NCBI GenBank assembly: GCA_900769635.1
Contig: CAAGHJ010000005.1
Coordinates: forward strand, 1-32,063
Reading direction: 5' to 3'
DNA from: Bacilli bacterium
GTDB taxonomy: Bacteria > Bacillota_I > Bacilli_A > RF39 > UBA660
Length of the DNA: 32,063 bases
This document shows positions 14,677-22,571 of this stretch, one piece after another; the stretch's first letter is position 1, and each line of letters begins with the position of its first letter. The notes below the pieces were generated by a model, which ran no database searches, was not told where the DNA came from, and saw nothing but the letters and a program-made list of their open reading frames with translations. A program made the position numbers and the translations under genes.

Positions 14677-14928
14677 GTGGATAAGAGAATAATGGATAGG
14701 GTTTTAAAAGAAAGTAGTTATATATTAGATACTGGAGATACGATTAGACAGATAGCAGAGGTTTTTGGTGTTAGTAAAAGTACGGTTCATAAAGATTTAA
14801 ATGAGAGGCTTCTTAATATTGATTATGATATATATAAGGAAGTGAATAAGGTTCTTATGTACCATACTTTGATAAGACATATTAGAGGTGGAGAGTCTAC
14901 TAGACAAAAATTTTTAGAAAAAGGATAG
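14677..14928 (+). CDS. spoIIID: Sporulation transcription regulator SpoIIID
   Basis: SpoIIID is the small mother-cell DNA-binding protein that tunes the sigma-E and sigma-K regulons. The 83-residue protein has the highly conserved helix-turn-helix, with DTIRQIAEVFGVSKSTVHKDL near 29-49, then ERLLNID and the basic tail YHTLIRHIRGGESTRQKF. The GTG start follows GGAAAGGGTGAAATT. It lies between spoIIQ and mbl as in Bacillus. Confidence 0.96.
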   Translation: MDKRIMDRVLKESSYILDTGDTIRQIAEVFGVSKSTVHKDLNERLLNIDYDIYKEVNKVLMYHTLIRHIRGGESTRQKFLEKG

Positions 14929-14956
14929 AAAAATACTATTAAAAAGAGGTAAATTG

Positions 14957-14965
14957 TGGTAAAAT
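14957..14965 (+). promoter_or_regulatory. Extended -10 promoter of mbl
   Basis: TGGTAAAAT lies 25 bp before the ATG. No clear -35 is visible. Confidence 0.45.
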
Positions 14966-14990
14966 AGTAAATAAAGGTGTGTGAATAGAT

Positions 14991-15989
14991 ATGTTTAATA
15001 TGTTTAATAAAGATATTGGAATAGATTTAGGGACCGCTAATGTACTTATATATATAAAAGGACAAGGTATTGTACTTAATGAACCTAGTGTTGTGGCTAT
15101 TGATTCAGAGACTAAGAAACCGCTTGCTGTTGGTACGGAGGCTCACGAGATGCTTGGTAGAACTCCAGGGAAAGTAAAAGCAATTAAGCCTATGAAGGAT
15201 GGGGTTATTGCTGATTATGATACAACGGAGTTAATGCTTAACTATTTTATTAAAAAGGTTAATGGTAAAAGTTTCTTTTGTAGACCGAGGATTCTTATAT
15301 GTTGCCCTTCTAATATTACGCAAGTAGAGAAGAATGCTATTAAAGAAGCAGCGGAAAGAACGGGAGCTAAGAAGGTCTTTTTGGAAGAGGAGCCTAAGGT
15401 GGCTGCAATTGGGGCTGGAATGGACATTTCCAAACCTAGTGGTAATATGGTTATTGATATTGGTGGTGGTACTACTGATATAGCTATTTTGTCATTAGGG
15501 GGAATAGTTAATAGTACTTCGATTAGAATAGCTGGTAATGCTTTTGATAATGATATTGTTAAGTATATAAAAGATAAGTATAAACTTTTAGTTGGGGAGA
15601 GAACGGCGGAAGAGATTAAAATTAGGATAGGAACGGTTTTTCCTGGTAATAGAAATGACAAGATGGAAGTTAGAGGTAGAGATTTAGTTACAGGGCTTCC
15701 TCATACTATAACGCTTACTAGTGATGAAGTAGAGGAAGGATTGAGAGAGAGTATTTATACAATAATTCACGCTATTAAGGGAATTCTTGAACAAACTCCA
15801 CCTGAACTTGCAGCAGATATTATTGATAAGGGTATTGTTATTACTGGTGGAGGTTCGCTTGTTGATGGATTTAATTTACTTCTTGCTCAGGAGTTAAAGG
15901 TTCCTGTATTTGTTGCGGAAAGTCCACTTACTTGTGTTGCTGAGGGAACAGGAGTGCTTTTGGATAATATATATATGATAGAGAGGTAA
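14991..15989 (+). CDS. mbl: MreB-family actin-like cell-shape protein (Mbl)
   Basis: MreB/Mbl filaments under the membrane steer the elongation machinery. The 332-residue actin-fold protein has phosphate-1 DIGIDLGTANVLIY near 8-21, phosphate-2 MVIDIGGGTTDIAILSLGG near 154-172 and the adenosine motif IVITGGGSLVDG near 282-293. The start MFNMFNKDIG is amphipathic, as in membrane-binding MreB proteins. The position directly after spoIIID marks it as Mbl rather than MreB. Together with murA it indicates a walled, probably rod-shaped cell. Confidence 0.93.
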   Translation: MFNMFNKDIGIDLGTANVLIYIKGQGIVLNEPSVVAIDSETKKPLAVGTEAHEMLGRTPGKVKAIKPMKDGVIADYDTTELMLNYFIKKVNGKSFFCRPRILICCPSNITQVEKNAIKEAAERTGAKKVFLEEEPKVAAIGAGMDISKPSGNMVIDIGGGTTDIAILSLGGIVNSTSIRIAGNAFDNDIVKYIKDKYKLLVGERTAEEIKIRIGTVFPGNRNDKMEVRGRDLVTGLPHTITLTSDEVEEGLRESIYTIIHAIKGILEQTPPELAADIIDKGIVITGGGSLVDGFNLLLAQELKVPVFVAESPLTCVAEGTGVLLDNIYMIER

Positions 15990-16005
15990 TTATCCTCTTT
16001 TTTTT
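15982..16005 (+). terminator. Terminator after mbl
   Basis: AGAGG and CCTCT pair around a 7-nt loop containing the stop codon, followed by a run of about eight T. Confidence 0.7.
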
Positions 16006-16007
16006 AT

Positions 16008-16093
16008 AAAGTGGTGCCAAAAACGTGATGTTTATTATTAAAAGTGGTGCCAAAAACGTGGTAATTAGTAAAAAAAGTGGTGCCAAAAACGTG
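16008..16093. repeat. Three 20-bp direct repeats with exact 33-bp period
   Basis: AAAGTGGTGCCAAAAACGTG occurs at 16008-16027, 16041-16060 and 16074-16093 without mismatch. The two 13-bp spacers are AT-rich and differ from each other. The array ends 8 bp before the -35 of the ATPase promoter. Confidence 0.95.
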
Positions 16094-16101
16094 ATTAAAG
16101 G

Positions 16102-16130
16102 TTGATTTTATGTTTAAATTTTGATATAAT
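16102..16130 (+). promoter_or_regulatory. Promoter of the DUF4143 ATPase gene
   Basis: TTGATT, a 17-nt spacer and TATAAT with a TGA extension. It lies just downstream of the triple repeat. Confidence 0.68.
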
Positions 16131-16154
16131 TTTGTGTATGAAAGGAGTGTTTTT

Positions 16155-17462
16155 ATGGAGAGAAAATTATATAGCAGGCTTCTCGAGTGGAAAAATAATA
16201 CTGATAATGTTAAACCACTAATGGTTTTGGGGGTTAGACAAGCGGGGAAAACTTATCTTATATCAGAATTTTGTAAAAAAGAGTTTAAAAACTACAAAAT
16301 TATAAACTTATTTGATAATAGTGATGTTATCAATTTGTATAAATCAGATTTATCTTCTGATGAAAAGTATAAAAGGTTGAAAGTACTTCTTAATTTTGAT
16401 TTAGATGTAGATGATAGTATATTATTTATTGATGAAATTCAAGAGTCGGAAGGTCTTATATCGGAATTAAAATATTTTTGTGAAAAACATAATAAAGTTA
16501 GGATTATATGTGCCGGAAGTTTACTTGGAGTAAAACTAAAGAGGACAAAATTTCCTTTTCCAGTTGGTAAAGTGAAGATGCTTACTTTATATCCAATGGA
16601 TTTTGAAGAGTTTTTAATGGCTTTAGGTGAAAAATTGTTAATTTCGTGTATTAAAGATTGTTATATTAATAATAAAAAAATGGATACTGTTTTACACGAA
16701 AAGGCACTTAATTATTACAGAATATATTTAATTACGGGAGGAATGCCTGAAAGTATAGATAATATGGTTAAAAATAATTTAGATTATATAAAATATGATA
16801 ATTCAATACTTGCAGATATATTAACATCTTACTTTAATGATATGGATAAGTATGTAGATAATTCTGCGGAGGCTTTAAAAATTAACCGTATTTATAAATC
16901 TTTACCATCTCAACTTATGAATTTGTCTAATAAATTTCAGTTTTCTATTATAGATAGGAATGCTAGAAGTAGGGAATACTCTACAAGTTTAGATTGGCTA
17001 GAAGCATGTAATATGGTTTTAAGATGTAAATGTGTTACAAATCCTATAGTTCCATTAGAGGGATTTGTGGCAGAAGATACTTTTAAACTTTATCTTAGTG
17101 ATATTGGTATTTTAAATAATGTTTTAAAACTTAATATTAATGATATACTTAAGGATAATTTATCTTTATATAAAGGTGTTATTACTGAGAATTATGTGGC
17201 TAATCAGTTGGTTTGTAACGGATATGATTTGTATTATTGGAAAAGTTCGAATAGTGCTGAAATAGATTTCTTATTGTATACTGATGATGGGATAATTCCT
17301 ATAGAAGTAAAATCTGGAAATAGAACTCAGTCTAAAAGTTTGAAATATTATATAGATACATATAAACCTAAATATTCAATTAGAATAAGTACAAAGGATT
17401 TTGGCTATGATCCTAAAACAGGAATTAAATCTATTCCTCTTTATGCATTATTTATGCTTTAA
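16155..17462 (+). CDS. AAA_14 ATPase with DUF4143 and nuclease-like C terminus
   Basis: This 435-residue protein belongs to a large family of predicted ATPases that is abundant in gut bacteria and has no settled role. Walker A is GVRQAGKT (26-33) and Walker B ILFIDEIQ (about 89-96), followed by sensor-like RIICAGSLLG. ITGGMPESI near 195-203 opens the DUF4143 region. Near the C terminus SAEIDFLL with IPIEVKSGN gives the D-ExK pattern of PD-(D/E)XK nuclease-like folds. The start is chosen for AAAGGAG 7 bp before the ATG. It stands alone behind its own promoter and a repeat array, so it looks like a transferred single-gene module. Confidence 0.9.
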   Translation: MERKLYSRLLEWKNNTDNVKPLMVLGVRQAGKTYLISEFCKKEFKNYKIINLFDNSDVINLYKSDLSSDEKYKRLKVLLNFDLDVDDSILFIDEIQESEGLISELKYFCEKHNKVRIICAGSLLGVKLKRTKFPFPVGKVKMLTLYPMDFEEFLMALGEKLLISCIKDCYINNKKMDTVLHEKALNYYRIYLITGGMPESIDNMVKNNLDYIKYDNSILADILTSYFNDMDKYVDNSAEALKINRIYKSLPSQLMNLSNKFQFSIIDRNARSREYSTSLDWLEACNMVLRCKCVTNPIVPLEGFVAEDTFKLYLSDIGILNNVLKLNINDILKDNLSLYKGVITENYVANQLVCNGYDLYYWKSSNSAEIDFLLYTDDGIIPIEVKSGNRTQSKSLKYYIDTYKPKYSIRISTKDFGYDPKTGIKSIPLYALFML

Positions 17463-17501
17463 AAAAGTAATGGTTATTCATTGATAAAGCCATTACTTTT
17501 T
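17462..17501. terminator. Bidirectional terminator between convergent genes
   Basis: AAAAAGTAATGG and CCATTACTTTTT form a perfect 12-bp stem. It serves both the ATPase gene and the convergent thioredoxin-like gene, whose stop codon lies in the loop. Confidence 0.8.
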
Positions 17502-17902
17502 AATTTAGAAATTAATTTATCAGTACTTACATTACCTTCTATGCGGTTAACAGCAGTCTTTTCTTTACCATCGTTTATAAACAAAGTTGTTGGTGTTCCA
17601 TTGTAAGCATATTCTGTTTTAAATTTCTTTTGATCATCTGCGGTAAGTTTATCTACTTCTAGATAGTAAGTTTTAATCTTGTATTTGTTTACAACTTTTT
17701 TTACTTTTGGTTTATATGCATCACAATTTGAACAAGTTGTTTGTGATATTATAAGGATAAAAGTTTCTTTATTATCTAGTTTCTTTTGTAAATCAGTATA
17801 TGTAATTGGTTGCATATAGTTTTTGTTTGTAATAGTAAGTATAATTGGTACTATTATTATTAGTAGTATAATACCTATTAAAATCATATATTTTTTGTTC
17901 AT
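17474..17902 (-). CDS. Membrane-anchored thioredoxin-like protein
   Basis: The 142-residue protein has an N-terminal membrane anchor (ILIGIILLIIIVPIILTI) and an extracytoplasmic thioredoxin fold. The redox site is TTCSNCDAYKP (about 56-66) and the cis-proline loop is NGTPTTLFI. It probably reduces or exchanges disulfides on the outer membrane face. The Cys-rich exported proteins downstream of it in the window are possible clients, though that link is inference. GAAGGTGAATTAA precedes the ATG. Confidence 0.85.
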   Translation of the reverse strand: MNKKYMILIGIILLIIIVPIILTITNKNYMQPITYTDLQKKLDNKETFILIISQTTCSNCDAYKPKVKKVVNKYKIKTYYLEVDKLTADDQKKFKTEYAYNGTPTTLFINDGKEKTAVNRIEGNVSTDKLISKLKSNGFINE

Positions 17903-18115
17903 TTAATTCACCTTCTATTATAAGTATACTACAAAATATTTGGATTTGTAAAGTTTAGATTTCAGTTTTTTTAAAATACTTCTAAATATCTATAGATTTT
18001 CTTGATTATATTCTATTTTACATTTTTTAAAATTTATATAGTTTTAGAAAATAGACTATACTTTTTTTTAAATTTGTGATATAAGTAGTATAAGAAGAGA
18101 AGAGGATTGATAAAA

Positions 18116-18940
18116 ATGTATGATTATTATGATTATAGTAGTACAGCAGATACATATAATCAGGCAAATGATTTGTTTTCTACTACAATGCAAGCAGCAA
18201 TGCCTATGATGATAGTTTCTGTTATTATTGAATTAGTGATAGCTGTTTATATTATATTTATTACTTGGAGAGTATTTGAGAAAGCTGGGAGAAAGGGTTG
18301 GGAAAGTATAATACCATTTTATAATATTTATGTTGCTTTTACTATAGCTGGTCTTGAGTGGTGGTACTTAATATTAATGTTTGTTCCTTTTGTTAATATT
18401 TATGTGGCTGTTCATCTTTCTATTGAACTTGCTCATAGATTTAATAAATCAACAGCATTTGGATTTGGATTGTTGTTCTTAAATCCTATATTTATGAGTA
18501 TACTTGCTTTTGAAAAGGATACTGTTTATACTCCTGTTGATGGTTCTAGTAATATGAATAGTAGTAATAATAATAATTTTAACAATAATAGTTATAATTA
18601 TAATACTAACCAAAATAATATGAATGGTTATAATGGTATAAATGTTAATAATATGAATAATATCAATAATAATGGAATGAATCAATCTAATAATATGAAT
18701 AATAACTCTAATAATTATGGGCCTAACTTTAATCCAACTAGTAATACTAATATGAATAGTATTCCAAGTTTTAATAGTAATAATAATGGAGTAAATAGTA
18801 GTAATAATATGGGTATAAATAATAACATAAATACTACTAGTAGTACTGATGCTTTTAGCCTTTATGGTAATAACAATAATAACAGTACTAATAACAATAA
18901 TACTATTAATTCTACTGATAATAATAAACCTTTACAATAA
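18116..18940 (+). CDS. DUF5684-like membrane protein with long Asn-rich tail
   Basis: This protein of about 274 residues has three or four membrane helices in the first 140 residues. It carries the pattern FEKAGRKGWESIIPFYNIYV followed by WWYLILMFVPFVNIYVAV and a final GLLFLNPIFMSILAF, which fits the DUF5684 family of small membrane proteins sometimes found next to signal peptidases. From about 145 onward it is a low-complexity tail dominated by Asn with Ser, Met and Gly, encoded largely by AAT repeats. The start is the ATG behind AGAGGATTGATAAAA. Its function is unknown. A similar Asn-rich tail is found on the CpaF-like ATPase of this window. Confidence 0.75.
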   Translation: MYDYYDYSSTADTYNQANDLFSTTMQAAMPMMIVSVIIELVIAVYIIFITWRVFEKAGRKGWESIIPFYNIYVAFTIAGLEWWYLILMFVPFVNIYVAVHLSIELAHRFNKSTAFGFGLLFLNPIFMSILAFEKDTVYTPVDGSSNMNSSNNNNFNNNSYNYNTNQNNMNGYNGINVNNMNNINNNGMNQSNNMNNNSNNYGPNFNPTSNTNMNSIPSFNSNNNGVNSSNNMGINNNINTTSSTDAFSLYGNNNNNSTNNNNTINSTDNNKPLQ

Positions 18941-18960
18941 AAGCCTTAGGCTTTTTTCTT
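18939..18960 (+). terminator. Terminator after the DUF5684-like gene
   Basis: AAAAGCC-TTA-GGCTTTT stem with a T-rich tail. Confidence 0.8.
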
Positions 18961-18967
18961 TTAGATA

Positions 18968-18996
18968 TTGTTTTTTAGAAATTGATTTGTTATAAT
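18968..18996 (+). promoter_or_regulatory. Promoter of the GT-C gene pair
   Basis: TTGTTT, a 17-nt spacer and TATAAT with a TGT extension lie 33 bp before the start codon. Confidence 0.65.
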
Positions 18997-19028
18997 GAGG
19001 TTAAGTTAACAGTAGGAGGCTTTGTTGT

Positions 19029-20336
19029 ATGAATAAGAAAAAAGTGTGGAGTTTAATAGGAATAATATTAATATTTATAATTACTATATTATATAGTATG
19101 TTTGGATATGGATTATCAGCGGATGATGTTTGGTGTTATGGATTTGTATATAATTTAGTTAGTGGACTTGTCCCGTATGTAGATTATAATATGGTAATTG
19201 GTCCTGTGTTTCCTTTATTAGGAAGTTTATTCTTATTAATGCTGGGTAAAAATATGATGTCTTTTATAATATTTGGGGCGGTAGTTGCAACTGGTATTTT
19301 TATATTATCGAAAAAAGTATTTGATAGATCTTATTTAATTTTTTATGCATTATTTCTTTTGTATAGTACTTCTAATTATAGTGTTTTATGTATATTTTTC
19401 TTGTTATTACTTATGTACTTGGAGGACAAGAAAAGCAATGACTATTTAATAGGAATAATATTAGGACTTACAATATTAACTAAGATACATGTTGGATTAT
19501 TTTTGTGTATTCCTAGTTTGTTTTTGGGAAACAGTAAGAAAATTATACATCGTGTAATAGGTGCTGGTAGTGTTGGAGCTATAGCTTTACTTATAATGTG
19601 TTTAGTAGGAAATATTGATGGCTTTGTAAATTATACTATGTTAGGTCTTTTTGATTTTGCTAAAAATAATGGTAAAGTGTATGAATGGATTTATTTAGTG
19701 TTAGCTTCTATTATTTATGGATTGTATCTATTAATTGTAAAAAAAGAAAAAGATATAAAATTAAAGTATGTATTATGTTTTTTAATAATGGGATATCCTA
19801 TATTTGAAACATATCATTCCTTTTTGGCAAGCATACCTAGTTTTGGATATTATCTTAATAAAATAAAATTACATAGAGGAGTTTTAATTGGTGCTTTTTG
19901 TATTTGGATTGCGTTTTTAGGATTTTACTATACTGTAAGATATTATAATGAAAATATGACATTTGATAGTAATAGTGTACTATTTAAATATAAAACAGAA
20001 CCTAAGGATATGATTAAAACGATAGAAAATACTTTTGACTATATTGATGAATATAGTAAAGATAAAGATGTTTATATATTTTCGGTAATAGCTTATGTGT
20101 ATAAACTTGAAAAAGGAAAGGAAATAAATAAGTTTGATTTAATTAATAATGGTAATATGGGGTATAGAGGAAAAGATGTATATATTGCTGATATAAGTAA
20201 TAATTGTCATAATAATTGTGTATTTTTCATTGCTGATAAAGAAAAGGGTCAAACTAATAAAGATATTAAAAATTTTGTTAAAAATAAATATAAATATGTA
20301 AAAAGTTATGAAATGTTTGATATATATGAGGGGTAA
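19029..20336 (+). CDS. Multi-pass membrane protein, GT-C glycosyltransferase-like
   Basis: The 435-residue protein has about ten membrane helices and a C-terminal soluble part of about 110 residues outside the membrane. The first outer loop contains YGLSADDVWCYGFVYNLVSG, with paired Asp after helix 1, the usual place of the acidic catalytic motif in GT-C enzymes such as ArnT/PMT. Such enzymes move a sugar from a lipid-phosphate carrier to an extracytoplasmic acceptor. Donor and acceptor cannot be read here. It is followed after 2 bp by a second protein of similar layout. AGGAGG lies 9 bp before the ATG. Confidence 0.7.
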   Translation: MNKKKVWSLIGIILIFIITILYSMFGYGLSADDVWCYGFVYNLVSGLVPYVDYNMVIGPVFPLLGSLFLLMLGKNMMSFIIFGAVVATGIFILSKKVFDRSYLIFYALFLLYSTSNYSVLCIFFLLLLMYLEDKKSNDYLIGIILGLTILTKIHVGLFLCIPSLFLGNSKKIIHRVIGAGSVGAIALLIMCLVGNIDGFVNYTMLGLFDFAKNNGKVYEWIYLVLASIIYGLYLLIVKKEKDIKLKYVLCFLIMGYPIFETYHSFLASIPSFGYYLNKIKLHRGVLIGAFCIWIAFLGFYYTVRYYNENMTFDSNSVLFKYKTEPKDMIKTIENTFDYIDEYSKDKDVYIFSVIAYVYKLEKGKEINKFDLINNGNMGYRGKDVYIADISNNCHNNCVFFIADKEKGQTNKDIKNFVKNKYKYVKSYEMFDIYEG

Positions 20337-20338
20337 TT

Positions 20339-21736
20339 ATGAAAAGAAAGTTTTTTGTTAGTGTAGTATTGCTTATTACTGTTATTGGATGTACGGCTTT
20401 AGAATTTCAGAATGACACTTTTTATTCTATTAAAATAGGAGAAGATATATTTAAATATGGAGTTGATTTTTTAGATCATCATTCTTTTCATAGTTTAGCT
20501 TATAGTTATCCTCATTTTATATTTGATAGTATAGTTTATATAGTATATAATTATTTGGGATTTAAGGGGCTTTATATTTTAACTATATTATTTGGATATT
20601 TATTATCTATAATAATATATAAGATTTTACATAAGTTGTCCTCTAATTATGTCTATTCTTTGATTTTTGCTATACTTAGTATATTATTTATGAAAAATTT
20701 TTTATGTTTGCGTGCTCAAATAGTTAGTTTAAGTATTTTTGCTTTGGAGTATTATTTGCTATATTCTATGGTTAATAAAGAAAAGAATAAATATTCTATA
20801 TTATTGTTTATATTAGGAGTTATACTTGTTAATGTTCACGTGGCTACATATCCATTTTATTTAATTATGTTTATTCCTTTTATAATAGCATCTAAGGGTA
20901 ATAGAAATGTGGTTATAAGTTTTATTTTGTGTTTATTATGTGGGTTAGTAAGCGTTATGGGAGTTTCTTCTTATAGTTACCTTATTAATACTTTACTTAA
21001 TAGTACTACTTATTATATAGAAGAACACGGTCCTTTAATTATGATAGAAAGGATTGATTATTTAATTTTATATGTACTTATAATATGGTTTATGTTTAGT
21101 AATAAATTTAAGATTAAACTTTATGATAAATTAATTCTTATGGGAACTATGTTTATGACCTTGGTTAGTATTAGGCACGGTATGTTACTTAGTTTATATG
21201 CTTTAATTATTATTGGCAGTAGTATGGGTAAGTATGCTCTTAATAAAGAGAAAGATGTTATTAAAAGAGTAGAAAAATGGTTTGATAGTAAGAGGGGTAT
21301 GGCTATAATGGTTATAGTGGTTGGTATATTTTCTGTTTTATCTTATAGAGGGGCACCTTGTAAGAAATTTATTAATGATGAATTATATCCTACGGGGGCT
21401 GTTAGTTATATTAAGAATAAATTGGATTATGGTAATATAAGGATATTTAATGATATTAATGTTGGCTCATACTTAATGTTAAATGATATACCTGTATTTA
21501 TTGATTCTAGAACTGATTTATATACTTATACTTATAATAAAAAACATGATATATTTGATGACTATATAGGAGTTATAAGGATGGGTTATTATTATGAAGA
21601 TGTGTTTAATTATTATGATATAGACTATGTTCTTATTCCCGTAGGGACTTCATTAGATGTTTATTTAAAAAAGGATTCTAAGTATAAAGTGGTTTATGAA
21701 GATAATAATTTTGTACTGTGGGAGAGAAATGTATAA
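20339..21736 (+). CDS. Second multi-pass GT-C-like membrane protein
   Basis: The 465-residue protein has about ten membrane helices and an extracytoplasmic C-terminal domain of about 110 residues. The first loop FQNDTFYSIKIGEDIFKYG with DFLDHHSFHSLAYSYPHFIF matches a widespread membrane family with the pattern D-T-x-x-x-I-x-x-G ... D-x-x-S ... W/H, thought to be GT-C glycosyltransferases. The soluble end has VPVFIDSRTDLYTYTY-like features, seen in the same family as PxFxDsRxdxY. It is coupled to the preceding gene. The pair lies 100 bp upstream of the pilus operon, so surface glycosylation of pilus parts is an attractive but unproven role. Confidence 0.72.
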   Translation: MKRKFFVSVVLLITVIGCTALEFQNDTFYSIKIGEDIFKYGVDFLDHHSFHSLAYSYPHFIFDSIVYIVYNYLGFKGLYILTILFGYLLSIIIYKILHKLSSNYVYSLIFAILSILFMKNFLCLRAQIVSLSIFALEYYLLYSMVNKEKNKYSILLFILGVILVNVHVATYPFYLIMFIPFIIASKGNRNVVISFILCLLCGLVSVMGVSSYSYLINTLLNSTTYYIEEHGPLIMIERIDYLILYVLIIWFMFSNKFKIKLYDKLILMGTMFMTLVSIRHGMLLSLYALIIIGSSMGKYALNKEKDVIKRVEKWFDSKRGMAIMVIVVGIFSVLSYRGAPCKKFINDELYPTGAVSYIKNKLDYGNIRIFNDINVGSYLMLNDIPVFIDSRTDLYTYTYNKKHDIFDDYIGVIRMGYYYEDVFNYYDIDYVLIPVGTSLDVYLKKDSKYKVVYEDNNFVLWERNV

Positions 21737-21802
21737 TTTTTTACGTTTCTTTTATTTTTGAATAAAAAAATTAATAAAAGTCTTTCCTTTTTTTTTAAAA
21801 AA

Positions 21803-21811
21803 TGTTATACT
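21803..21811 (+). promoter_or_regulatory. Extended -10 promoter of the pilus operon
   Basis: TGTTATACT lies 28 bp before the first start codon, behind a T/A-rich stretch without a clear -35. Confidence 0.5.
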
Positions 21812-21839
21812 TGTGATAGTAGACTAGTAGGAGGTGTTT

Positions 21840-22571
21840 ATGAAGAAGATATTATTTTGTATTAGTTTATTTGTTTTTGGATTAAGCACTGTGTATGGAG
21901 AGCCTATTAGTGGAGAGGATTATGATAGAGAAAGTGAACATTTAAAAGAACTTGCTAGTAAAGTAAAATATAAGTATGAAAAAGTGAGTGATGTTTATGA
22001 TGCAGATGGTAATTATATAAAGAATGGTTATAAAGTTACAGCAGAGAATCTGACTGATGAAATATATGCTTGTGCTGTTAAGGGGACAGACTTACCACAA
22101 TTGTGCTTATTTTATACTGAGCCTGATGTTCCAGAGGAAGAAAGAGATGATTACATTTATTTAACCGATCAGGATTATGACAGGTTTGTGGTCTATGGTT
22201 CTAATATTTTTTTGGAATTTGCTTCTGAAAAAATTAAAGTTGCTAAATATAATAAATATTCTGAAAGAGAAGAATGTAAAGATGTTGATATAACTAAGTT
22301 TAAGGCTTGTGACCCTTATTATGAATATGAAGTTACTGATAATATTTTTAATTATCAGTTAAATGAGTATAAAAAAAATAGTGGAAAAGATAATACTTCA
22401 TCTGATAACACTTCATCAAAAGATAATAAAGATAATAAAAAAGATAGTAGTTCTATGTCTTTTATTGATTATATTAAGAAGTATGGAGTTTATGTTGGTA
22501 TTATTGTTGTAGTGTTTATAGCAGGGGCTATTCTTTATAAGAAAATTAAAGATAAAAGAGGTGTTTTATAA
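21840..22571 (+). CDS. Exported type I membrane protein at the head of the pilus operon, unknown family
   Basis: I do not recognise the family. The 243-residue protein has a signal peptide (KILFCISLFVFGLSTVYG) and an acidic outer domain of about 160 residues with four Cys that could form two disulfides (YACAV, QLCLF, EECKD, KACDP). A Ser/Asn/Lys/Asp-rich linker (about 180-203) follows, and then a single C-terminal membrane helix (YVGIIVVVFIAGAILY) with a basic end. That is the layout of a membrane-tethered surface protein. GTAGGAGGTGTTT precedes the ATG. It overlaps the next gene by one base (TAATG), so the two are coupled. Confidence 0.75.
   Translation: MKKILFCISLFVFGLSTVYGEPISGEDYDRESEHLKELASKVKYKYEKVSDVYDADGNYIKNGYKVTAENLTDEIYACAVKGTDLPQLCLFYTEPDVPEEERDDYIYLTDQDYDRFVVYGSNIFLEFASEKIKVAKYNKYSEREECKDVDITKFKACDPYYEYEVTDNIFNYQLNEYKKNSGKDNTSSDNTSSKDNKDNKKDSSSMSFIDYIKKYGVYVGIIVVVFIAGAILYKKIKDKRGVL

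Noticed and set aside
15242..15661. Minus-strand reading frame inside mbl
   Set aside because: It is opposite to the conserved actin-fold motifs, so it is a shadow of coding bias.
6239..15989. Mycoplasma-type code with TGA as Trp
   Set aside because: Trp is TGG throughout, and genes such as the transposase and the 518-residue protein end in TGA.
16008..16093. Mini CRISPR array of three 20-bp repeats
   Set aside because: The 13-bp spacers are far too short and no cas genes are nearby.
17918..17954. Promoter of the thioredoxin-like gene
   Set aside because: TATAAT and TATACT candidates exist on the minus strand, but the TTTACA-like -35 is spaced at 19 bp or more. No choice can be supported.
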